From Diabrotica undecimpunctata (taxonomy: Eukaryota; Arthropoda; Insecta; Coleoptera; Chrysomelidae): 64,000 bases of DNA. Position numbers and translations under genes: made by a program. Every line of letters starts with the position of its first letter. Position 1 is the first letter of the stretch. Shown here one piece after another: positions 10,830-22,495 of the stretch. The DNA is taken from the NCBI RefSeq assembly GCF_040954645.1, contig NC_092808.1, forward strand, positions 18,419,383 to 18,483,382, given 5' to 3'. Below the pieces are notes generated by a model that searched no databases, had not been told where the DNA came from, and saw only the letters and a program-made list of their open reading frames with translations.

Positions 10830-12310
10830 GTTCAAGATCATTCAAGTCTATGCACCAACATCGAGCCACGATAGAATAGTTCTATGATGACTTGTACACA
10901 GCTGTTTCAGAAGACCAAGAACATTTTACGGTAATATGTGGCGACTTTAATGCCAAAATAGGAATAAGCACTGATCCAGCCGAAAATGCCTCGGAAATTT
11001 TGGCAGACCAGGTAGAAACGAAGGGGCGAAATACTCTTAAATTTCCTATTAGAAAACAATCTATATTTAATGAATATCTTCTTCTATAAGAAGATCCATA
11101 GAAGATGGACTTGGAAGAGCCCCGATGGTAAGACAAAAAATAAGATCGACTTCATCATCACTGACAAAAAACATATAGTCAAAGATGTTACAGTCTTAAA
11201 TCAATTTTCAGTTGCAAGCGATCATAGAATGGTCCGAGCAACTGTAGAAATCAATATTAAGCAAGAAAGACCGAAGATGATAAAAAGTAAAAAATTCAAA
11301 CCTTGGATGCGCCCAACGAATGAACTTAACTTTGAAAAATATATCACCAGTAACTTACTCAGAAATACAACAAGGGAGGACGTAAATAACCTAAACGAAG
11401 AAATAGTAGATACATTAACACAAGCTCAGGAAAAATTTGGCCCTAAACATGGAAAAGAACAAAAAATTAGTAAAGAAACGAAACAAAAAATGGAAGATCG
11501 TAAAATGCTGAGAAGTTAAGGAAATGTTGACTCACAAGATATAAACAGCATCAATAAAGAAATCTCTAAAGCCATCAGACGGGATATGAGAAAAAACAAC
11601 AACGAGAAAATTATAAAAATTATAGAAGACAACAAAAGCATGAAAGCATTGAGGAGAAAAATGGAAAATGGCAAAAAAGAAATCTTCCAACTTAAAGACA
11701 AAAATGGAAATATTATCTCAGATAGACCAAGCATATTACATATAGTGGAAAGTTTCTATGAAACATTATATAAAAGTCAAGTTATTCCAGAGCTCATCGA
11801 ACAACCAATACAAAAGGTACATAATGTAGGATCGGAGGATATACCAGATATATCACGAGAGGAAATTCAACATGCCCTCAAAAATATGAAAAATAATAGA
11901 GCTCCGGGGGAAGATGGTGTAGTCATTGAGAAAATTAAACTAGGAGGTCCACTTTTGATGTCCCGAATCCAAACATTTTTTAATCTATGTCTGCATAGTG
12001 AAAACATTCCAAGTAAATGGAAGAATTCGGTTACAATCCTCCTCCACAAAAAGGGGATAAATCAGATCTCGAAAACTATAGGCCAATTAGTTTGCTTAAC
12101 CACCTATACAAGCTCTTTACTCGAATACTGACAAACAGATTAGAAGCAAAACTCGATTTCTATCAATCAGAAGAACAGGCAGGATTTCGAGCGGGACACG
12201 GAACAAACGACCATTTGCAATGCCTTAAAGCTCTAGTTGAAAAGTCTATCGAATATAACAGACCCCTTGCTCTTATCTTTGTCGACTTCCACAAAGTATT
12301 TGACACAGCA
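10830..12310 (+). pseudogene. LINE endonuclease-RT relic, truncated at both ends
   Basis: Plus strand: endonuclease motifs IIQVYAPTSSHD (about 10838) and TVICGDFNAKIG (10928-10965), then the end of EN (NKIDFIITDKKHIV, ASDHRMVRA, 11130-11240), a long linker (11260-11860), and RT fingers NNRAPGEDGVV, ILLHKKG, DLENYRPISLLN and VDFHKVFDT (to about 12300). Breaks: frameshift near 11080, an in-frame TAA at 11517-11519, a frameshift near 12040 just after HKKG, and loss of everything downstream of the first palm Asp. Losing the 3' half is unusual for a LINE, which normally loses its 5' end, so a later deletion is likely. Confidence 0.75.
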
Positions 12311-12422
12311 GATGTGCTGATTAGGGAATTTTTTAAGTAAACATATTAAGTAGGTACTTGACATTTATCCTACTATGCATAGAACGTTCATTCATTTGGA
12401 AATATTTTATTACTTATTTCAG

Positions 12423-12502
12423 GCGACAACTCTGAATTATTTACCTCCCCAAAAATATTTATTCCAAATTGATAAAGAAATTTGGAATTGTTTAAAAGAC
12501 AG
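12423..12502 (+). CDS. Host-like 80-nt internal exon
   Basis: Bounded by a good acceptor (tattacttatttcag, AG at 12421-12422) and donor (GACAG then GTAAAT at 12503). One frame is open throughout: LNYLPPQKYLFQIDKEIW in its centre, ending CLKD plus two bases. The composition and hydrophobic pattern look like a folded protein rather than a transposon piece. Phase 0 at its start does not join directly to exon 9732-9955 (which ends with two spare bases), so at least one intervening exon, or a different gene, is required. Protein not recognised. Confidence 0.5.
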
Positions 12503-13468
12503 GTAAATAATAATTAAAAAAGGGATTATGGTAATTGAACCATTTATGTATAAGAACAGTATTTATAAGAAATCTAAAATACCTTGGTCAGTTAAAAAAC
12601 AGAGTCACTACAATAACAATTTTTTTCATATCGAATGTCAACAGGGGAAGCTTTTTTAATATTTTTAGTTACGGAAATAATTAATTGACAAAATTTAATT
12701 AGATCATTATATAATATTGTTTTGTCTATAAAAATTAAATTTGTTAAAAAGTGAATAAAACTGGAATTGTTTATGTTTGTGTATTACGTAAAAACCAGTA
12801 CAATCCCGCAGTAAACTTTACTGACCACAGTTAGACGTTCAACCACGATTATATAACGTCAGGGTGCCACAGATAAAAATGGTATACTTGTATATTTAAG
12901 ACATTGTGACGTTATACAATCATGATTGAACATTGAAAGTCAAACGAAGCCAAAATATTAACTGGAAGGAGCCGCTTTGCTAAACACAACCACGTGATTC
13001 GTATTATCATGGATACCGCATAACCCATAGACAATTTGGCATTGTCTCACCCACAAAACTAATAATACCTGAATGCTGCCTTCTACTAAATGACACGTGA
13101 ACTTATCCATCTATTAAGTGATAGCCGAACTAATTTCTCACTATCAAAATGCCAACTTATTACGGTATAACATCTTTAGGTACAGTTAATTGAAAAATTA
13201 CGGCAGTATGGATAACGAACATTTGCTTAAAATATAGGTTTTTGGATAATTAATCATTTAACGTAGTTATTTTGTACCTAAGTTCAAAAATTATTGCACA
13301 ATACCAATTTTTAGACACGTTACCACGTAAGTTATGACATGGATTCATTTACGTAGAGTTATGAAAACATTACTGCTTTCTTTGGAAATTTTAACTAGCT
13401 ATCTTTAAAATAGAAAGTTTACAGTTTACGCACATAATCATAAGTTGAAGATTTGTTTTGAAATATTG
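12503..13468. other. Non-coding, AT-rich
   Basis: No credible coding or repeat structure is seen. A loose near-inverted pair (cagttagacgttcaaccac-type sequence around 12830-12860 and acgttatacaatcatgattg around 12912-12930) suggests a decayed MITE, but I could not define ends. Confidence 0.3.
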
Positions 13469-13561
13469 ACGATAACAGTTCTTCTTCTTAAGGTGCCATG
13501 CATTTCTGCGTAGGCGTCCACCGTACATCGTCTTGTCAGGTGAGATGTTAAATATTCTGGA

Positions 13562-15475
13562 TTAAATAATTCTGTTTTTAGCAGCATTGCGAAGCATTTC
13601 ATAGCTGTGGATTCCTGTCCATTGTCGAATATTGCGCAGCCATGACATTTTTTTACGTCCGAGACCTCTCCTACCCTCTATTTTCCCTTCGAGTATCAGT
13701 TGCTGAAAAGTGTATCGTTCTCCTCGTATAATGTGCCCCAAGTATGCAGTCTTCTTACTTTTTACATAATTAAAAAGTTCCCTATCCTGTAAGCCCGCTC
13801 TTCTGAGTACTTCCTCATTTCTGACCCTGTCCGTCCATGATATTCTGAGCATTCGACGCAGGCACCACATTTCGAACACTTCAAGTTTGTTAATGGAACT
13901 GGCCTTTAACGTCCATGCTTCCATTCCGTACAGGAGAACAGGCCACACGTAACACTTAAGCATCTTGTATCGGAGGTTGAAGTCCAATTTGCGATCAGTC
14001 AGAAACTTACGAAGCCTCAAAAAAGCATTTCTGGCTTGTTCAACTCTGCTCTTTATTTCATTCTCGGGGTCCCAACCCTCATTCAGCAAACATCCCAAGT
14101 ATTTGAATTGCCTGACTTATTCGATTTCTTCTCCAGAGACATATATCTTTGCGTTGGGGTAATCATTTCTACTTATAATCATTGATTTTGTCTTCTTGAT
14201 ATTTATTTTCAAACCCCGAGCTTCACTTGCAAGAGTTAGATCATTCAAAAGGCATTGAAGATCTTCGATGTTATCTGCCACTATGGCTGTATCATCGGCA
14301 TACCTGATGTTATTAATAAATATGCCGTTAACTTTAATACCCTTATTAGAGTCTTCCACTGCTTCTGTGAAGGTTTTTGCTACGTATAAATTAAACAGCA
14401 TTGGAGACAGTATACAACCTTGCCTTACTCCTTTTTTAATGGAGAAATCTTCTGTTTCGTTGGAATTTTGAAGACGTACTGTTGCTGTCTGATTCCAATA
14501 CAGATTGGCAATGATTCTTATATCCTTTGCATCTAATCCCAACTCTTGTAGGTATTTTATCATCAATTCATGTTTTACATTATCGAATGCTTTCTCGTAA
14601 TCGATGAAACAGATAAAAACATCCTTTCTTTGATCTAAACAATTCTGTATCAATGTTTGCATACTAAAGATCGCTTCTCTCGTGCCAAGTCCATTTTTGA
14701 AACCAAACTGACTCCATCCACTGACCTCTTCACATTTCTTAAACAATCTAGTGTGAAGTATTCTCAGGAAAAGTTTCAAAAAGTGACTCATTAGGCTTAT
14801 TAGTCGGTGGTCCTTGCAGAAGTTCGCACGTGGTGTTTTTGGTAGGGCGATAAATGTAGATCGAAGCCAATCTTTTGGAATCTGGCCCGTATCGTAGATG
14901 TCGTTAAAGAGCTTGACAATAATGTCTAGGTTTTCTTCATTAAGTAACTTGATTGGTTCTGCGTACATATCATCTGGTCCTGGGGTTTTGTTACTTTTTA
15001 ATAGTTTGATAGCGTGTACAATTTCAGCTTTCAAAATACTTGGGCCATACAAATGGTCTCCCAGTTGTGGTGGTTTTTGTGTTCTGTCATCATTGAACAA
15101 ATTGGCTGTGTACATTTTCCAAGTATTAAGTATATCGCTAGGGTCCGTTATTAATTCATTTTGGTCATTATGTATACCAGTGACTTGTTTTTTCTTGAAG
15201 ACACCAGCAATTTCCTTAATTTTCTTGTGAAGATTGAAGCTGTCGCCGAGTTTATATAGGCTTTCAGCCTCGGCGCAAAGTGTAGTCATCCAGATCTCCT
15301 TCGCCGCTATAATTTCTTTACGAATTTGACTGTGTATATTTCGGTACCCTACTTCGTCCTGCCTGATCTTACACTGCCTGCGTTGTTCCATCATCTCTAA
15401 TATTTCTTCTGTCATCCACTCATTCTTGGTAGTTGTTTTACTCTCGAGTAGAAAAGTGTTGTTCAACTCATCAAA
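13562..15475 (-). pseudogene. LINE-B reverse transcriptase, one nonsense codon
   Basis: A single frame runs from 15475 to 13562 with one TAA at 14117-14119. Motifs: linker with a basic helical stretch, SNKTPGPDDMYAEPIKLL, FIALPKTPRANFCKDHRLIS, QFGFKNGLGTREAIF, CFIDYEKAFDNVKHELM (first catalytic Asp), KGVRQGCILSPMLFNLYV, NIRYADDTAIVADN (intact catalytic YADD box), and a C-terminal region with YVWPVLLYGMEAWTL. The palm is complete, so the copy was probably active shortly before the stop arose. It acts on its own RNA at the nicked target site. Confidence 0.85.
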
Positions 15476-15478
15476 TCA

Positions 15479-16497
15479 TTCTTTTATGGTGGTCCATGAC
15501 TTTTCAACATCATTCTCAGTTGCCATATTAGAGAACCTATTGTTTATTTCCTCTGTGTACGCTTCATTTGTTTCATTGTTTTTGAGTTTTCTAATGTTTA
15601 CTGATGCCTTCTGGTGTTTTCTTTTAGCTGTAGCGAGCCTCAGTTTGATATTTGCTACTAAGGGATTGTGGTCGGATCCTATGTCTGCTCCAGGTAATGC
15701 AGATACCTTAGTAATAGCATTCCTGTACCTTCTATTAATTGTCACATAATCTATTTGGTTCCTTATAATGCCCTGATGTCCGTCTAAAGGCGACTTCCAT
15801 GTGTAAAGCCTCCTGGGTGGTAACTTATACCAAGTATTCGTTATGACTAGATCTTTGTCTTGACAGTACTGTATCAATCTGTCCCCTCTGTCGTTTCTCT
15901 GACCAAGACCATATTTTCCAACTACGTGATCTACAGCTCCTTCCCCAACTTTTGCGTTGAAGTCTCCTAATACGATGTTAATTTCGCGATTCTTAGTCAC
16001 CTTTCCAGGCTTCACCAGGCTTCGTCTAGCTGTTGATAAAATCGCTCTAGTTCTTCTTCTGGCTTGTCTGCTGTAGGGGCGTAGACTTGTATAATATTTA
16101 TGTTAACTTTTCCATGCAACTGAATAAGTATGACTCTTTCGGAGATCGGGACAAAGTTCTTCACGGAGGCGCGCAAATTTTCGCTTATCAGAACTCCCAC
16201 CCCATGTCTGTGGTGAGGGTCTGTGCTATCACTGCATGAGTAGTAAAGGGTTTTACCAGGAGTATTGATCATGCCTGTGCCTTCCCATCGCAATTCGCTT
16301 ATGCCGAGAATATCGATGTTAATTCTGTTCATTTCCTGAATTAGATTTTGTAGTTTGCCTGCTGCAAATAAGCTTCTAACATTCCACGTAGCAATTTTGA
16401 TTGTCTTATCAAGTTGAAACCGGGAGATTCTTCGCACCCCTTGGCCATTTAAGGCCTGCCCGGGACTAGGGGCCGTTTGTTTTGTTTCTTCCAACAT
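15479..16497 (-). pseudogene. LINE-B APE-type endonuclease domain, one frameshift
   Basis: Starts with ATG at 16497. Endonuclease motifs in order: KIATWNVRSLFAAGKL, DILGISELRWEGTGM, IIQVYAPTADKPEEEL (to about 16035), then after a frame change NIVLGDFNAKVGEG (about 15950), NQIDYVTINRRYR and GADIGSDHNPLV. This enzyme nicks genomic DNA to prime reverse transcription. The frameshift is explained by a 9-10-bp tandem duplication at 16005-16023 (CCAGGCTTCA twice). A TGA at 15476-15478 then separates EN from the RT part, which continues in the same frame. Confidence 0.85.
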
Positions 16498-17004
16498 GAC
16501 AAGAAAAAATCTACGGACGGATGTCCTGAGGAATATAATGCGGTAGTTTCCTACTTGCTTTCCGCATCGCAGTACCGTAGCCCTCTAACTGTTTCAGTCT
16601 CACCTACGGTATTCTAGTAAGAAGCCGGTTTAGGATCATTTCCTTTACGCCTAATTCTAGTACTGGTGATCGCTGCTGCCCTTCACCAGGTTGATTCTAT
16701 ACTATCCCTAGAAACAGGGTTGCCACTTCCGTTGAATTCACTGAACCGAATACTATATTCTCCACCTTCATCATCGTTGTGGTCTTCACCCGTATCCCTG
16801 GGCAAGGGGGCCGTGTTATACCCCACGGAACTGGGTCCCTATCTGAACTTAGCCATCTACTAGCTCCGGTCTACTGAAGCAAGAGATGCCCACCCCCGCG
16901 ACGTGGACGCGCCAGACAGGAATTACTCATATGAGCGACAGAGAAGGTGGCTCTGTGCCCTATGAGCCGAGTTAATGGGAATGTGTGATACCATTCCCAA
17001 AAGC
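16498..17004 (-). other. LINE-B 5' untranslated region
   Basis: About 500 bp, GC-richer than the surroundings, without a conserved frame, between the TSD at 17005 and the endonuclease ATG at 16497. LINE leaders carry the internal promoter; a leader of the same character lies at 31431-31995. No promoter motif can be named with confidence. Confidence 0.6.
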
Positions 17005-17015
17005 ACGATAACAGT

Positions 17016-18116
17016 ACCTACGTAAAAAGTATACAAATTTTAACATTGTGACATACCACCTTAAACAAAACTAAGTATTCCTTACCTACGTGAATGAGGT
17101 TAAGTTTGTATGTAAATAATAAAATAAAATACATTTATACCTACACACCATAAAATTTCCAACTCCCACATAAAATTTGTTTTGAAAACAATTGTTTATG
17201 CAATATAAATAACTTCATAACTATGCAATATAAATGCAAAAACAGAACAAAAAAACAGCAAAAAATGCAACAAACTCACAGCCACATCTAAACAAACCAG
17301 AAAAGTTACAAATTGTACTTAAAATCACATAAGAGTTGGTAGCTGATTTTTCTTTAGTTTCATGCGTGGAAGACAATGATGTTAGATAAAAAGTATGTGT
17401 TTTATTTCGCCAGGTATGGCGTAGGTACCGGTAAAGAACCATGAACTCAACTGTACGTTGCTATTAAAACAATAAAGATGGCCGCGATAAAGGGTAATAT
17501 CATACAAACTTGAAGGATGTTTTAAAAGATGTAGGGTAGTTTTATTTCAAATTCCCCAATTATATTATTATGAGCATATTCATTTTAAAGATAGCATCTT
17601 GTTTTCAGATTTTTTCGCAATTTTGTATGAATAAATAATATACGTGTATAAATAATAGATATATCCATAGACAAACCGATATATCGGAGCAGTGGAAATT
17701 AATATTAACCTCAAAATATGAAAATGTTACGTCATACTAACGTAACTCATCGATTGAGTAACTTAGAAGTTGTTTTATTCCCGATGGGGGTCGCTACTGT
17801 CAATATATATGTCAAAAGAATACAGGACTGTTTATCTTTGGATTGAGTTGATAGTTGATTTTTTAAATCAATGTAATTAAATCTTTGTAATTTTTATTTA
17901 TACTATATTATGATTTGTTAAATTAGAAATTGACATAATTTTGATACTATAAGCAACGTATGTCAAATTTTTGTTAATCAAATAATCTGTCAAGCATCAT
18001 TCAATATATCATAATTATCATATAATGTGTTTGGCAAACAAAATTTTTGTATCTGACGTTGAATTTGGCGAAAGATGAACGATACCATCATCGAATGTTC
18101 CTTCCATTCCTGAATT
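17016..18116. other. Upstream region of the RING gene
   Basis: AT-rich DNA with no transposon signature. It should contain the promoter and 5' UTR of the gene whose ATG is at 18117. No convincing TATA/Inr combination was identified. Confidence 0.4.
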
Positions 18117-18427
18117 ATGGAAGAAGCCAATCATTGGACCACTATTGTCAAATGCAATTTATGTGACGAGATACCTAGAACGGTTCCATTGTATCAGTGT
18201 CCACTAAATCATCAGTACTGCATCGATTGTTTTGTTGATCTAAAGAGGAGGTATAAGGGATACCAAAAAAATGGGGCGACCTGTGTAGTATGTAAGGTAA
18301 CTGGAGCTTTTACTCAAAGCAAAGTAAATGCGGATTTTTTGAATAAAATAAAAACTAAACCTGGCATTGGCAGGCCCTACAGATACAATGCTAACCAAAT
18401 TTTTAACAATGGATTTAATTGTAACAG
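18117..18427 (+). CDS. RING-finger protein, exon 1
   Basis: First coding exon of a host gene. The ATG at 18117 opens a frame with a C3HC4 RING finger: C13-x2-C16-x11-C28-x3-H32-x2-C35-x2-C38-x17-C56-x2-C59, embedded in WTTIVKCNLCDEIPRT and NHQYCIDCFVDLKRRY. RING domains bind two zinc ions and usually act as E3 ubiquitin ligases; that activity here is inference. The exon ends AACAG then donor GTAAAT (18428), leaving codon bases AG. Exon 2 at 26984 begins with G, completing AGG (Arg), so the frame runs NCNR into LDLKDQK. Joint coding length is 1,092 nt including stop, i.e. 363 aa. Insect proteins combining a RING with DUF4729 are known to me, which fits exon 2. There are no signs of mobility around the exon itself. 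Confidence 0.8.
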
Positions 18428-19418
18428 GTAAATATACGTTTTTATCAATAAATCTGTTGGGAATAAACTACAACAAAGTAAACTAATTATTTTTTGAGCA
18501 GCTTTGGAAACTACTTCTATTTTGAAAGCTGAAACGACTAATGAAATATTTATTTATAGTGTAGGTTATTCCAAACATGATTTTTTAAAATCTAATATGC
18601 GCCAAGAAAATAGTTTTATGCATTTGACAAAAATATTTTTAAAGACATACTTATTGCCGAACCTTCAGCATTACTATTTGTGATAAAAGTGATCTTTTTC
18701 TTTTTATTTCTTCTTTATTTTAAGCAAATTGTCCGTTTTATTTCTCTATGCACTTGCTTCCTTGGTGCTTTAGTCTGTATATCCTCCCATTAGAGCTCTT
18801 TTTCGGTAAATATGTTCTTTTTACTCTTTATTATAAGCAAATGACCTGTTTTATCCTGACACCACTGTTCCCCCCATGTTCAAGTTATCCCTCCTCTTAT
18901 TGTTTGTTTTTTTTTTTGAAAACTAGGTTTACATTTATAAACGTGATTTTCCAATTTTTGGAAACCTACAGGTTGTTCAATAATATCTACAGTAAATAAA
19001 TATTTAAGCCCTAGTAATCCGAAATAATCAAATGTATGGGTGATGATCTAAAAACTAAATAGAAATCTACCCCAAGGCTGCATCATCTTGGTCATTCTGT
19101 TTTTTCAGTATTAAATGTAGTTTTCAAAATTATTTAATGGTTTTCTTTTTACTACTATTGAGGAGATTGATAGATTCAAGATCGAAGACCTTTGAGCCTC
19201 GTAAAGGGCATTATTCATACAAAATGACTGAAACTACTTCTAATAGACATAATAAGACTAGATGCAGCTTACACATGTTATCAAACTAAATTGAAAAAAA
19301 TGTACATAAATTTACACAACGAAATTCAAACAGAGAAAACTATTTATAATAAATTGAAAAGTAGAAACCCTTTGAAAAACAAAAAACAATTTCTTTTACA
19401 TATTTATTTAAGCATCGT

Positions 19419-20436
19419 AGATAGAATGATAGAAATTAAAGGATAGAAATGGGTAACTTGAAAATAAACCCAGTTTTTATTAACGCCACTCAAAAATACT
19501 ACGAACAAAACTTTGCAAGAATTAAAATGGGACAAGAAATCACCTCGCCTTTTCAAACAACAAAGGGACTAAGACAAGGCTGCTGTCTGTCACCCACCTT
19601 ATTTAAAATCTATTTGGACAGATCCTTAGTGAAATGGGTAAAAAAAATGTAGAAACATGGGACTAACGGTGGAAGGAAACACGCTATATACACTTTTCTT
19701 TGCGGATGACCAGATAGTAATTGCCGAAGACAGCTACGATCTTAGCTAGAATGGTAAGAAAACTGCAATAAGAATATGACGTAGCAGGTCTAAACATGAA
19801 TATGACAAAATGTGAACATCTCTCAGTGGAAACAGATGAAATATGTGACCTAGTCTTGGAAGACGACAAAATCAAAGTCGTGCAATCCTGCAAATATTTG
19901 AGGGTCATTTTCAACAAGAAGGGAAATAGCGCAGATGAAATCAGGGAGAGAATAAACAAGGGCAGAGCAGCGTTCCGTGCCTTAAACACTTTTCTCTGGC
20001 AAAAAACAATTCGACGAGAAACCTAAAAACACATTTACGGTAGTATAGTCCAAAGTATTACACTTTACGGTTCGGAAGTATGGGACGTCACCAAAGCTAA
20101 TAGAAACAAACTTATGACGACAGAAATGGATTATCTGAGACGAAGCTGCGGTAGATCGAAACTGGAGCGAAATATCAATGATGACATAGAAAGAAAACAA
20201 TTAATCTGGTTCGGACATGTTAAAAGAATGCCAGAGTACAGATGGCCTAGAAGAGTACTGGAATGGATCCCTCCTGAAAGAAGAAAGAGAGGACGACCAC
20301 GGAGAAGTTGACGCAACGATATTGATGAAGCAATGGCGGCAAGAGACTTAGAAGAGGCAACTGCATATGACAGAAAAAGATGGAAATTGGGGGCGGAGAA
20401 GCGGCGACAGCCGTAATCAATCCGTTATTATATATA
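19419..20436 (+). mobile_element. 5'-truncated LINE-D with 14-bp TSD
   Basis: The 1,018-bp insertion has 14-bp duplication TATTTAAGCATCGT at 19405-19418 and 20437-20450. The coding remains are the C-terminal half of an RT: KGLRQGCCLSPTLFKIYL (about 19564-19617), LFFADDQIVIAEDSY (about 19695-19735; the box reads FADD), CEHLSVETDE, then GNSADEIRERINKGRAAF, and a terminal Arg-rich motif ERRKRGRPRRS. Breaks: stop after 19650, frame change near 19740, stop at 20024-20026 and another near 20309. It is a different family from LINE-A/B/C. It sits in the intron in gene orientation. Confidence 0.85.
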
Positions 20437-20599
20437 TATTTAAGCATCGTCTACAATAAATTTAAGATTTCTTCAGTGTCAGCATCTGAACTACTCATAT
20501 TACCAGCATATATTATGATTGATTGAATGGTAATGTTAAAGAATCTTAATTTATACCTTCTTCACATTCATAGATCTCCTGATTCTTGCACGGAACTAT

Positions 20600-21400
20600 T
20601 TTTTTAGAACCTTTTAAATTTGTTAGATGACCTGCCCAATAAAAGCAGAAAGATTCTATGCGGTGACTTGAATATTAAGTAATTACGCTGTTGTTTGTGC
20701 TACCCAATTATCCTTGGTCAATATATTCGAATCGTATGGTTTCACAATGCACGTTAATTCTCCTACAAGAATTACTAAAAGAACAACTACCATAATTAAT
20801 TATATTGTCTCAGATTTCTCACCTCTTGATGTACGTTCTACAATTATTAATGTAGGACTCTCTGACCATGAAGCAGTTTATACCAAGTTTAACACTCTTA
20901 ACAAACAATCCTCGAAAGCCCAACGTTTGGGTAGGATTTTTTCCGCTCAGAACTTTCGTAAATTCCAAAATTTGTGCTTGACTTCTGGGTGGCACTTTCC
21001 CTATGTAGACGTGGACTATATTTTCAGGGATTTTTTAGATAATCTTGTCTGTATTTTCAATAAGGCATTTCCTTTAATTACAATTAAGTCAAAATATTAC
21101 AAACCATGGACTACTAAAATATCAGAAGAATATGCGTTCACTACTATACATCAAGAAATTTACTACCAATGTCTTTGTCACTGAATATATCTCCAAGTAC
21201 AGAACAGCCTATCTAAAACTTATCAAAACAGCTACAAAAATGTATTATCAGAATCGTCTGGGCAGCTCTAAAAATGTTGCAAGAGAAACTTGGTCCATAA
21301 TAAACGATCTTCGAAATAAAACTAACACAGCTCAAACATTTTCTCTTCCAAACCCTGAAAATCTAAATGAATACTTCGTTAATGCGAGTAAAATATAACA
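20600..21400 (+). pseudogene. LINE-E endonuclease/linker relic
   Basis: Translation gives RKILCGDLNI near 20650, then SYGFTMHVNSPTRITKRTTT, NYIVSDF and VGLSDHEAVYTKF (20732-20890), the C-terminal half of an APE endonuclease including its SDH motif. After a frame change near 21150 follows RETWSIINDLRNKTN, the linker typical before RT, ending at 21396. RT proper is missing here. Related relics that cover the linker/RT part lie at 37665-39010 and 56410-57300. It is non-functional. Confidence 0.65.
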
Positions 21401-21539
21401 TTACCTATTTTGTCATAAAAAGATCCTATTTCCTATTAATTCAATAGCGTTGAATAACAGTGATAAGAAGGTAGTCTTAACACTTCACGCCATGTTTTCT
21501 TAGTAGCTAATCAATTAAGTATATATACATTCTCTTTTC

Positions 21540-22340
21540 TGTTCATTTTTGCAATTTGTAATAATTCAGGTTATGCAAGTTTTGCGTCATACTTGATCTG
21601 GGTCTTTGTCAACCAGATAATAATTTCCATTCTAGTTGAAACAGTGGAAAGTTGCTGTTCTAAAAGAACACTGTGATATGGAGCATTATCCATCACACTT
21701 AAAATTAGCTTTTCTGAATTGGGAATTACTTGTTCACTTATCCATTACGTGAAAATTTCATTGTTTATTTCCCCATAGTAATCAGCTACTTTAGATTTTG
21801 GGCGAAATAATAAACTTGTTTCAGTAACAAATCCTTTCGAAGAATTGATTATACAACGTTTACCATCATACCCTTGTAATAAATAATGCTTCACTTATCG
21901 TTTCGTATGGTAGATTTATTTAAAACACACTAGATACTCATGATTTAGTTTATTAGTTATCTAAGTACAATACTAGATAGTACTCAGTTGACTTGACAAT
22001 ACTAACTTAGACCGTTCTCTTGATTCTTCATTCTTAACAATAATGATAATAATAATACATAATCCCGTGATTTCCAGCTATTTAACACAAGTGCGCTTGT
22101 TGATATATTATTGTTTTTACTTGTTTAAGTTGTACACATTATTTTATAAGCTTTTGATTACATTGCAAATTTCACTAGGTCAGAGCGCGTTCCAGTTACA
22201 CCGATATTTTCAATGTCGTAAACAAACAATCATCCGTTTAGCAATAAGCAATAAACTGAATTAGGTTACTTAGATCTGATGCTTAATTAAATCCCGTTAC
22301 ACCCTTCTGGTACACAGACAACACTGTTGTCTTGCGGAGA
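21540..22340 (-). pseudogene. IS630/Tc1-like DDE transposase relic (copy 3), split by a solo LTR
   Basis: On the minus strand, from 22340: QDNSVVCVPEG, then the solo LTR 21875-22301, then YDGKRCIINSSKGFV, a stop in the middle, VPNSEKLILSVMDNAPYHSVLL (second catalytic Asp in MDNAPYHS) and a short tail ending near 21560. Removing the LTR makes the codons for PEG and YDGKR adjacent, so the reading frame itself confirms the LTR boundaries. The family is the same as 24357-25618 and 33976-35391. The last catalytic Glu region is absent. Confidence 0.65.
21875..22301. mobile_element. Solo LTR, 427 bp, 4-bp TSD
   Basis: Begins TGTAATAAATAATG and ends ATCCCGTTACA, i.e. TGTAA...TTACA with 5-bp inverted tips. 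Flanking 4-mers CCCT at 21871-21874 and 22302-22305 are identical. It contains a TATA-like TATAAAATAATG on the minus strand (about 22145-22156). A solo LTR arises by recombination between the two LTRs of a retrotransposon. It is unrelated to the LTR at 48366. Confidence 0.75.
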
Positions 22341-22495
22341 AATTGTTTTATTTCCCTTTGAATAAATAAAGAATATAAAAAAACGTTGAGCTTGAAACGT
22401 TTAATTTAGATACCTAGAGTACTATTTATAATTTCTACAAAAAACTATTTAAACAATTCTTATATGATTTACAAACAAAAAACTAAATAAACAGT

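Larger units (their letters stand above)
13480..17004 (-). mobile_element. Full-length LINE-B with 11-bp TSD and AAG tail
   Basis: This 3,525-bp non-LTR retrotransposon on the minus strand has the 11-bp duplication ACGATAACAGT at 13469-13479 and 17005-17015. The 5' leader (16498-17004) is GC-rich and non-coding, endonuclease and RT follow, and the 3' end finishes in an AAGAAGAAGA tail directly against the TSD. Related copies with the same tail type occupy 31431-37652 and 42673-46110. Only three lesions separate it from an intact coding region. The clade was not assigned; the proteins are of the type annotated in insects as endonuclease-reverse transcriptase or 'craniofacial development protein 2-like'. 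Confidence 0.9.

Noticed and set aside
16666..16863. Plus-strand frame in the LINE-B leader
   Set aside because: Lies in the non-coding GC-rich 5' region of the minus-strand LINE; no conserved features.
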